Position numbers and translations under genes: made by a program. The notes under the pieces are model-generated. The model was not told where the DNA came from, ran no database searches, and was given only the letters and a program-made list of their open reading frames with translations. From JAPKYZ01 sp033763835 (GTDB lineage: Bacteria; Acidobacteriota; Terriglobia; Bryobacterales; Bryobacteraceae), in NCBI GenBank assembly GCA_033763835.1, contig JANRJS010000021.1:124001-188000 (forward strand): a stretch of DNA of 64,000 nt, given 5' to 3'. The first letter of the stretch is position 1; each line of letters opens with the position of its first letter. Of the stretch, positions 44,262-51,240 are shown one piece after another.

Positions 44262-45163
44262 AACGGCTGCTCACCGAGCGGCGCAATCCGGCGTCGATGT
44301 CGATCGACACCATGTCCACCCTCGACATGCTCCGGGTGATCAACGAGGAAGACCGGCGCGTGGCGGAGTCCATAACTCCTGAATTAGAGCGGATCGCGAT
44401 GGCTGTCGACACTATCGCCGAACGCCTGCGGCACGGCGGCCGGCTGTTCTACATCGGCGCGGGGACTTCGGGGCGGCTAGGGGTACTCGACGCGAGCGAG
44501 TGTCCCCCGACATTTAACGTCCCGCCCGATACGGTGACCGGAATCATGGCGGGCGGCATGGACGCGCTTTGGAAAGCCACCGAGGCGAGCGAGGACGACG
44601 CCGAAGCGGGAGCGCGCGATCTCGACGCCCATGGGTTCCAGAGCGGCGATGTATTGGTGGGGATCGCGGCCAGCGGACGAACTCCCTACGTGCTGGGCGC
44701 GATCCGGCGCGCACGCGAGTTAGGCGCGGCGACGATCGGCATTAGTTGCACGCCGGATTCGGATCTGTCGCGCGACGTGGCGATCCCCATCGCCCCGCTT
44801 CCCGGACCGGAAGCGATCGCGGGATCGACGCGATTGAAGGCGGGCACGGCGACCAAGCTGGTACTCAACATGCTCTCGACGGGCGCGATGATCAAGCTCG
44901 GCCACGTGTATTCGAACTGGATGGTGAACGTGCAGCCGCGCAACGAAAAGCTGCTCGACCGGGCGCGGCGCATCGTGGCGGAAGCGGCGGAAGTGCCTCT
45001 CGAACGTGCGACGGCTCTGCTCAACGAGACCGACGGATCGGTGAAGACTTCCATCGTGATGGGCAAGCTCGGCGTGGGCCGCGCGGAGGCGGAGAATCGG
45101 CTGCGCGACGCCCAGGGGCGCGTGAGCGAAGCGCTCAAGGTGCCCCATGAGCGAAGCTCATAA
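44252..45163 (+). CDS. murQ: N-acetylmuramic acid 6-phosphate etherase
   Basis: 303 residues from GTG 44252, overlapping the preceding gene by 10 bases. ERLLTERRNPASMSIDTMST is the typical start; SIS domain with FYIGAGTSGRLGVLDASECP, GIMAGGMDALWKATEASEDD, GIAASGRTPYVLGAIRRARE; catalytic Glu in the TEASED region; C-terminal helical domain ALLNETDGSVKTSIVM. Cleaves the lactyl ether of MurNAc-6-P to GlcNAc-6-P and lactate in cell-wall recycling. It stands eight bases before murA. Confidence 0.95.
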   Translation: MELERLLTERRNPASMSIDTMSTLDMLRVINEEDRRVAESITPELERIAMAVDTIAERLRHGGRLFYIGAGTSGRLGVLDASECPPTFNVPPDTVTGIMAGGMDALWKATEASEDDAEAGARDLDAHGFQSGDVLVGIAASGRTPYVLGAIRRARELGAATIGISCTPDSDLSRDVAIPIAPLPGPEAIAGSTRLKAGTATKLVLNMLSTGAMIKLGHVYSNWMVNVQPRNEKLLDRARRIVAEAAEVPLERATALLNETDGSVKTSIVMGKLGVGRAEAENRLRDAQGRVSEALKVPHERSS

Positions 45164-45170
45164 GTAAGAT

Positions 45171-46427
45171 ATGGACCGATTCCGCATCCAAGGCGGGCGC
45201 GCGCTCGCCGGGGAAATCGCCGTTAGCGGCGCGAAGAACGCCGCGTTACCCGTGCTGGCCGCCTGCCTCTTAACCGACGAGCCCGTGGTGCTGTCTGGAA
45301 TCCCGCGCGTGCGCGATATCGGCACGATGATCTCGCTGCTGAAGCACAACGGCGCGACGGTCGTCGGTGAGGGCGAGGCGCTGCGAATTTCGACGCCCGA
45401 GATTCTCGCGCCCGAAGCTCCTTACGAAGTGGTGAAAACCATGCGCGCGTCCAGCCTGGTGCTGGGTCCGCTGGCCGCGCGTTGCGGCCGCGCTCGCGTT
45501 TCCATGCCCGGCGGCTGCGCCATCGGCGCGCGTCCCATTAACCTTCACCTCGCCGGGCTCGAACGCCTGGGCGCGGTAATTCAGCAAGAGTACGGCTACG
45601 TCGAGGCCCAAGCTCCCGGCGGGTTGCGCGGCGCGACGGTCCACTTCGACCGGATCACCGTCACCGGCACGGAAGACCTGATCATGGCCGCCGTTCTCGC
45701 GCAAGGCGAGACGATTCTCGAGAACGCCGCCCGCGAACCCGAGGTGGTAGACCTGTGCACGCTGCTCGTCAAGATGGGCGCGAAGATCGACGGCGCGGGC
45801 ACATCGACGATCCGCATCCAAGGCGTCGCGAAACTCGGCGGCGCTTCGCATACGATCATTCCGGACCGCATCGAAGCGGGTACGTTCCTGATCGCGGGCG
45901 CGATCACGCGGGGCAATCTGCTGGTGACGGGGTGCGTGCCGGAGCATCTCACGGCTTTAATCGTCAAAATGCAGCAGTCGGGCGTCGAAGTGACCGAGGA
46001 GTCGCCGGGAGCGCTGCGAGTCCGCACGGGCGGCGCGTTGCGGTCCGTCGATATGAAGACCGAGGAGCATCCCGGATTCGCCACCGATCTGCAAGCGCAG
46101 TTCATGGCGCTGATGACGCAAGGCTCGGGCATCAGCTTTATCACCGAAACGATTTTCGAGAATCGCTTCATGCACGTGCCGGAGTTGGGGCGCATGGGGG
46201 CGAACATTCGGGTCGAAGGACGACAGGCGATCGTCGCCGGACCGACGCCCTTAATGGGCGCTCCGGTTATGGCCAGCGACCTGCGCGCGAGCGCGTCACT
46301 GGTGCTGGCGGCGCTCGCCGCGCGGGGCGAGACGGTGATCGACCGCGTGTATCACATCGACCGCGGCTACGAGACGATCGAGAAGAAGCTCGCGAGCGCG
46401 GGCGCGCAAATCGCGAGGGAGGGGTAG
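45171..46427 (+). CDS. murA: UDP-N-acetylglucosamine 1-carboxyvinyltransferase
   Basis: 418 residues, EPSP-synthase fold. Start MDRFRIQGGRALAGEIAVSG, KNAALPVLAA, active-site loop SMPGGCAIGARPINLHL with catalytic C116 (so fosfomycin-sensitive type), and AGTFLIAGAITRG, EHPGFATDLQAQFMAL. Catalyses the first committed step of peptidoglycan synthesis, transferring enolpyruvate from PEP to UDP-GlcNAc. Followed without a gap by the rhodanese gene. Confidence 0.97.
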   Translation: MDRFRIQGGRALAGEIAVSGAKNAALPVLAACLLTDEPVVLSGIPRVRDIGTMISLLKHNGATVVGEGEALRISTPEILAPEAPYEVVKTMRASSLVLGPLAARCGRARVSMPGGCAIGARPINLHLAGLERLGAVIQQEYGYVEAQAPGGLRGATVHFDRITVTGTEDLIMAAVLAQGETILENAAREPEVVDLCTLLVKMGAKIDGAGTSTIRIQGVAKLGGASHTIIPDRIEAGTFLIAGAITRGNLLVTGCVPEHLTALIVKMQQSGVEVTEESPGALRVRTGGALRSVDMKTEEHPGFATDLQAQFMALMTQGSGISFITETIFENRFMHVPELGRMGANIRVEGRQAIVAGPTPLMGAPVMASDLRASASLVLAALAARGETVIDRVYHIDRGYETIEKKLASAGAQIAREG

Positions 46428-46796
46428 ATGAAACACAGTCCGGGATTTCTGGCGCTAGTCAACGACGCGAAGTCGCGGGTCGAGGAAATCGACATCGAGG
46501 CGTACAAGACATTGGCCGCCGCCCAAGAGCCGCACTTACTGATCGACGTTCGCGAGGAAAGCGAATGGGCGGCCGGACACGCCGCTGGCGCGATGCATCT
46601 GTCGAAGGGCACGATCGAGCGCGATATCGAGAACAAAGTCCCCGATCGGGACGCGAAACTGGTCCTGTATTGCGGCGGTGGATTCCGCAGCGCGCTGGTG
46701 GCGGACAATCTGAAAAAAATGGGTTACACGAACGCGGTCTCGCTCGACGGCGGTTGGCGCGCGATTCTAGATAGCGGATTGCCTACGACGAAATGA
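46428..46796 (+). CDS. Rhodanese-like domain protein
   Basis: 122 residues, ATG immediately after the murA stop. Single rhodanese domain: LLIDVREESEWAAGHAAGAM (CDC25-like DVRE motif), and active loop YCGGGFRS with C82, then NAVSLDGGWRAILDSGLPT. Transfers sulfur in known members; the seven-residue loop CGGGFRS is slightly longer than classic rhodanese. Role next to murA unclear; the co-location may be incidental. No signal peptide. Confidence 0.88.
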   Translation: MKHSPGFLALVNDAKSRVEEIDIEAYKTLAAAQEPHLLIDVREESEWAAGHAAGAMHLSKGTIERDIENKVPDRDAKLVLYCGGGFRSALVADNLKKMGYTNAVSLDGGWRAILDSGLPTTK

Positions 46797-46799
46797 CCT

Positions 46800-47046
46800 T
46801 TATCGTTCGCGGCGGGGCCACTCGATCAAGCGCTCCGGTGACGGCATGATCGGAGCGTCACGCCAAGCTTCGTCGAAATCCGCCTGATATTGCATCCAGG
46901 GCCGTTGCGGCAGCGAAAACGATTACAACGGCAAACTTGGGAAAGGCCTTTAGGGCTCGGGCCGCCGACTCTCCAAACAACCGATCTCGCGTAAGCAGGG
47001 TGTCGAACCCAGAACTGTAAGCCGTTTGGACCAAGTCGCCATTCGA
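46800..47046 (-). pseudogene. Remnant of DUF5615 PIN-like toxin
   Basis: Only the second half remains: SNGDLVQTAYSSGFDTLLTR, DRLFGESAARALKAFPKFAV, VIVF, in frame with the antitoxin remnant, because the region between (toxin start and first acidic motif) is deleted. After VVIVF a frameshift follows; the other frame gives the normal ending LPQRPWMQYQADFDEAWRDA and IEWPRRER to a TAA at 46800-46802. Compare the intact module at 17.2-17.8 kb. Confidence 0.65.
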
Positions 47047-47262
47047 AAGGGCGGCCAACTCCGCCGCCACGCCGAGCACCTCGGGCAAAGCTTCTCGGGG
47101 AAACATGCGATCAAACGCCTCGTCGATTTCCTCGATCGTCATGCCGCTGGAGTGACACTCCAAAATGAGAGCCACCGAAAGACGCGTTCCGCGCACCGCG
47201 AGCTCGCCGCCCCATCAATCGGGATCGGCGACAATCCATCGATAGTTCTTGTATTGAGCCAC
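47047..47262 (-). pseudogene. Remnant of DUF433 antitoxin with internal stop
   Basis: From a possible GTG at 47262: VAQYKNYRWIVADPD, then TGA, then WGGELAVRGTRLSVALILEC and SSGMTIEEIDEAFDRMFPRE up to LGVAAELAAL, where it runs into the toxin remnant. Normal relatives read DPDLLGG at the stop position. The rest of the space to 47300 holds nothing I recognise. Confidence 0.65.
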
Positions 47263-47299
47263 AAGGATAAGCTCCGCCAATATCAGGCTAGACGATTCG

Positions 47300-47620
47300 C
47301 TACCACAAGAGAATGAGCCCGACGGCGCGGTACACAACGTAGACGATCGCCGCGAATTCGCCGAGTTGGAAGACCTTCTCGAAGCGCTCGTTCATGAACT
47401 CGAAGCGCAGCATGAGGGCGCAGAAAATCCCGGCGGAAATCCACCCCGGCGACAATCCACCGGAGAACGCGCGCGTGTGCGCGAAAAGTCCCACCCAAAA
47501 AAGGAGCGGTACGTTCGACGCCGAGCCGCGCGTATAGCGAATCCACGCGACCAGCGCGGCCGCCATGAGCACACCGAAGTTAATCGCGTTGAACGGCGTG
47601 AGCGGGATGCCGAAGAACAC
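47300..47620 (-). CDS. Small integral membrane protein of unknown function
   Basis: 106 residues with about four hydrophobic segments (FNAINFGVLMAAALVAWIRY, NVPLLFWVGLFAHTRA, GWISAGIFCALMLRF, FAAIVYVVYRAVGLILLW). No recognised family. It follows the outer-membrane barrel gene by 30 bases on the same strand and could belong to that transcript. Confidence 0.65.
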   Translation of the reverse strand: MFFGIPLTPFNAINFGVLMAAALVAWIRYTRGSASNVPLLFWVGLFAHTRAFSGGLSPGWISAGIFCALMLRFEFMNERFEKVFQLGEFAAIVYVVYRAVGLILLW

Positions 47621-47650
47621 GCCTCTACTCTACCCGAGCGCCCGGTCCTT

Positions 47651-49585
47651 CTAAAAACTCCAAAGCAGACTAACGTATGCGGTATGAGCGCGATAGCCGT
47701 CTGCCACGGGTCCTCCGTATTTGTAGAACTGGTAGCCCGCGTTCCAGCGGATGTCGCGGGTTACCGGGATCGAGATGCGGAACATCGGCGCTTGAAAAAC
47801 GAAGGGCAGCGACTGAAAGGTCTGGAAGTAGGAAAGAACGTTGGGTCGCGAAGGTCCACCCGCGTCTTTCACGTAGCTGTGGGAAGCGTAAAGATCGACG
47901 CGCTTGCGGATGCTGGCGCGAACGCCGCCGAAAAACGTGTGCACGTTCGAGACGTACCAGGACCGCTCGTTTTCGCTCAGAATGCCCTGGTAGAAAAAGG
48001 CGATTCCCGTGAGCGTGTCGAGATGCTGCTTCGAGTAATTCGCGTCGAAGCCCAGCCAGTCGCGCGCCTGCCACGAGCCGTCCACGGAGTAAGATCGCGC
48101 CCGCGCACTGTGCGCGAATAAACTCACCGAGTTGAAGTTGTAGTTCGATTTCGCCTGCGCGCCGAGCGTTAGCGCTCGCCGCTTATACTGCACGCGCGAC
48201 GAAAGACCGTGATAGTTCTTTTCGCTGGTCGGATAGAACGGATTGTTGGCGCGACCGAGTTCGCCGTCCACGTGAATCGAAAACCCGGCGAATGGCCGCA
48301 GACGAAATCCCAGCGCCCCGGCATTCAGTCGATTGGTCTGTTCCGTGAAGATCTCGTCTTGAATCGAGCGGATGCGACGTTCGGAAAAGTGATAGCCGCC
48401 GTGGACGCTTGCCTTGGAGCCGAGTTGCAACTGGGCGTCCGTGGAATTGGAAATCAAGCGGATGCCGAGGAACTCGAAGCTCGTGAAGTTGATCCCGGCG
48501 AGCGAGTTATTGAACTCGGCGAATCGCGACTCGCCTTCGATCCGGGTTTGGGTGAAGCTCGTATGGTTGGTGATCGTCAGCGACTCGGTGGGAAACACGC
48601 TGACGGTGGCGTTCGCGGCCAACACCGGTCGTCTTGCGTCCCCGACGACAATGGTCTGCCGGTTGCGCCCGTTGCCGAACCGGTCCGTCCCGATCGCCGT
48701 TTCGTCGAACATAAAGTTGCGCTTGCCCGCCACCCAGGTGAGCCGGGCATTGACGGCAAACCTCTTCGCGCGTTCCGTGAACAGATTCGCGCGCCACCCT
48801 GGCGACGATCCATGATTCGGTTGCGCGCGCGACAACCGCGTGAGCGTCGTGCCATCGGTGGGATCTTCCCCAGGCGTGGCGGTGTCCGCAAAGTCGCGCG
48901 TATCGTCCCTGAAGAACTCCCAGTTGCGAACGGCGATCAGCTTGAAGCCCGCGAACTTCGCCTCGCCTCCCAGGCGATATTCGTTCTGCTGGCGGCGCAC
49001 GTCGGCGAGCAAAGTCGCAACATCTCCGCGATGCTGATCGAACAGGTTGTAAGTGGTGAGTCCGGGTCCCGATTGCGAGTTGCGCGAGTAGCCGCCGAAC
49101 ACCTGAACATTGCGGCCCGGGAATAGCGTCAGCGTGTGATCCTGCAAGCGGCGCGTGGTATCCAGGCGATGGCGTCCGTCCGCGATCGCGGCCGCAGGAT
49201 TGAAGTACGCGTTCTCGCGCCAGACGAGGTCGTAGCGGTAGATCGAATTCTTCTCGACCGTGAAACTCGCGAACTGATAGGGATCGTTGCCCAAACCGAG
49301 CGTCGAAAGCGACAGCCGGTCGAACAGCTTTCCGTCTCCATTTCGCGACTGCATGTCTAGCTTTGAGGAGAGCAATCGCAGACCGTTCCGGTAGTTGACA
49401 TCGCTGCGGTACTTGTCGCGATCGCCATCGACGGTCATCGTCCGCACTCCCAACTCAAACGACTGGCGGATGTTGTAGCCCAGCCAATCTTCTCCGCGAG
49501 CCGCGCCGACCACCTCGGGCGTCGGAGCCACCGGCTGCTGCGCGAGGAGCGCCAGCATCGTCAGGACCGGCGCCAGCGCGGTCAT
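47651..49585 (-). CDS. Outer-membrane beta-barrel of the MtrB/PioB type
   Basis: 644 residues from ATG 49585, which overlaps the decaheme cytochrome stop (ATGA). Short signal (LAPVLTMLALLAQQPVA), then alternating amphipathic strands throughout (SFELGVRTMTVDGD, YRYDLVWRENAYFNP, RRLQDHTLTLFPGRNVQVFG), ending in an aromatic SLLWSF. MtrB-type porins hold a decaheme cytochrome so that electrons cross the outer membrane. The N-terminal CXXC of Shewanella MtrB is absent. Assignment is supported mostly by the barrel character and by coupling to the cytochrome gene. Confidence 0.75.
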   Translation of the reverse strand: MTALAPVLTMLALLAQQPVAPTPEVVGAARGEDWLGYNIRQSFELGVRTMTVDGDRDKYRSDVNYRNGLRLLSSKLDMQSRNGDGKLFDRLSLSTLGLGNDPYQFASFTVEKNSIYRYDLVWRENAYFNPAAAIADGRHRLDTTRRLQDHTLTLFPGRNVQVFGGYSRNSQSGPGLTTYNLFDQHRGDVATLLADVRRQQNEYRLGGEAKFAGFKLIAVRNWEFFRDDTRDFADTATPGEDPTDGTTLTRLSRAQPNHGSSPGWRANLFTERAKRFAVNARLTWVAGKRNFMFDETAIGTDRFGNGRNRQTIVVGDARRPVLAANATVSVFPTESLTITNHTSFTQTRIEGESRFAEFNNSLAGINFTSFEFLGIRLISNSTDAQLQLGSKASVHGGYHFSERRIRSIQDEIFTEQTNRLNAGALGFRLRPFAGFSIHVDGELGRANNPFYPTSEKNYHGLSSRVQYKRRALTLGAQAKSNYNFNSVSLFAHSARARSYSVDGSWQARDWLGFDANYSKQHLDTLTGIAFFYQGILSENERSWYVSNVHTFFGGVRASIRKRVDLYASHSYVKDAGGPSRPNVLSYFQTFQSLPFVFQAPMFRISIPVTRDIRWNAGYQFYKYGGPVADGYRAHTAYVSLLWSF

Positions 49586-50583
49586 CGCAAGAACCTCGCG
49601 TCCGCGTTCGAGCCGTGAATCCGCACATGGCACGCCGTGCAGTTTTGATATCGCGGGTTGGTCATCGAGTGCGACGGCGATTGAATCGGCACGCCAATGC
49701 TCGGGTCGCGGCCGAAGCCGGGCGCGCCGTTATGGCACTCGAGGCAGAGCGTGAAGACGGCGGGGCGCTTGAGCAATCGCGCGTTCGCGGAGCCGTGCGG
49801 CGTGTGACACGATTCGCAACCGTCGACGCGCGTCGCGGCGTGCTCAAAGGCGAAAGGACCGCGCTGCGCGACGTGGCACTTCAGGCACGCCTCTTCATTG
49901 ATCAGCGCTTGATCCACCATCCTGGGGCGCGCGGCCATGCGCCACGTGGGAGCGGAAACTCCGTGCGGATTATGGCAGTCCGTGCACTGCATGAACCCTT
50001 CGTTCACGCGGTGCTTAAACGGCATCGAGAATTGCGCCCGAACGTTCTGATGGCAGCCGTAGCAGAGTTCCGGTTGACCCAGCGCCAGCGAGCCGCGCGC
50101 GGAATGAGCCACGGCGGCGGGAGACGAGACCGCGGGAATCGACGAACTCAGACGCGCGAGTTGGCTTTGTTCCAAACGCTGCCGGGCGAGATTATGGATC
50201 GAGTGGCAACTCGAACATCCCACTTCGCCGGTGGTGTGCGGCGAGCGGCGGATGTTCGAGCGCGGGAACTGCTGGGTGTGGCAAGCGAGGCACTGATCGA
50301 CGGTCTTCGCCGCTGTCAGTTGCGAGAACGCGACGATGTTCGTCTTTCCGCCCTTGGCATCGGCATGCGCCTTGCCCGGTCCATGGCAACTTTCGCAACC
50401 GCGGCGCGAGAGGTCGGCGCTAGTAACGTCTTCTTTGCCGCCGAGAATCTTCTTCGCGTGGGCGTTGCGGAAGAACGTGGAAGTGATGTCCGGATGGCAG
50501 GCGCGGCAACGGTCGCTACCGGCATACTCGCCGGCCGCGAAAAGACACGCGGAGAGTAGAAACGCCCCAGAAGCTAACCGCAC
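49582..50583 (-). CDS. Decaheme c-type cytochrome, MtrA/DmsE type
   Basis: 333 residues, the same length as Shewanella MtrA, with signal MRLASGAFLLSACLFAAG. Ten CXXCH motifs: CRACH, CESCH, CLACH, CSSCH, CYGCH, CTDCH, CLKCH, CESCH, CLECH, CTACH, in two pentaheme halves separated by a hemeless stretch (LEQSQLARLSSSIPAVSSPA). Such cytochromes carry electrons from the periplasm through an MtrB porin to the outside. Stop/start overlap with the barrel gene supports one complex. Confidence 0.92.
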   Translation of the reverse strand: MRLASGAFLLSACLFAAGEYAGSDRCRACHPDITSTFFRNAHAKKILGGKEDVTSADLSRRGCESCHGPGKAHADAKGGKTNIVAFSQLTAAKTVDQCLACHTQQFPRSNIRRSPHTTGEVGCSSCHSIHNLARQRLEQSQLARLSSSIPAVSSPAAVAHSARGSLALGQPELCYGCHQNVRAQFSMPFKHRVNEGFMQCTDCHNPHGVSAPTWRMAARPRMVDQALINEEACLKCHVAQRGPFAFEHAATRVDGCESCHTPHGSANARLLKRPAVFTLCLECHNGAPGFGRDPSIGVPIQSPSHSMTNPRYQNCTACHVRIHGSNADARFLR

Positions 50584-50610
50584 GTGCCCCCATTGTATGC
50601 GGGGCGTGTG

Positions 50611-51240
50611 TCAAAAGGAATACGAAAGTCCGGCGAGGATCAGAAAATCGTGCAGCCAACCGCCGGGGGCTTGCCCGTTCGAGGGCGCGATGAGTTTGCC
50701 GGGAAACGGTGTCATTTGGTCGCGCGCTTCGATACGGAATAGCGCTTTCCGGCCCACGCGATACTTTACGCCCGCGCCCGCCGACAGCATCGGTTTCCAT
50801 TCGCTGGTCTGTGTGAGATAGGCGAATTGGTTGAGCGGCTGCACCACCTGCTCCGCGCCCGTGCCCTGGAAGAGCTTCATACCGCCGCCGAACATGACGT
50901 AAGGGCGAACGTTCGCCTCGACGCCGCCGAAGTGGATCATCGCGTCGTACTCGACGGCGTGGCTTTGCGCGCCGAATCGCACGTCCTGCCCGCCGGAAGA
51001 GAGCTTCAACTGGCTCATCTGCCACGTATAGCGGACCTCGCCGCCGAAGCGCCGGTACATATCCTGCCCGATGTGCGCCGTGATCGCCGCCGCCGGTGCG
51101 AGTCCCGCGCTGGCCTTCGCGCCGCCCGCTGAGCTTAGCGTCTGCGAAGTGTAGACGCCTGCGCCCGCGCCAATTCCCATCTCCCAGCGCTGGGCCCAGG
51201 CTGAGGCGGCGAAAACCCAAAAGAGGCAAAAATGTTTCAT
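50611..51240 (-). CDS. Outer-membrane beta-barrel protein (OmpA/OmpX-like size)
   Basis: 209 residues, signal MKHFCLFWVFAASAWA. Beta-strand pattern with GAGAGVYT, FGGEVRYTWQMSQLKL, YVMFGGGMKLFQG and terminal LAGLSYSF. Typical eight-stranded barrel of about 20 kDa with no known function. Start overlaps the propeller protein stop (ATGA); 27 bases separate it from the decaheme gene downstream, so one operon. Confidence 0.8.
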   Translation of the reverse strand: MKHFCLFWVFAASAWAQRWEMGIGAGAGVYTSQTLSSAGGAKASAGLAPAAAITAHIGQDMYRRFGGEVRYTWQMSQLKLSSGGQDVRFGAQSHAVEYDAMIHFGGVEANVRPYVMFGGGMKLFQGTGAEQVVQPLNQFAYLTQTSEWKPMLSAGAGVKYRVGRKALFRIEARDQMTPFPGKLIAPSNGQAPGGWLHDFLILAGLSYSF

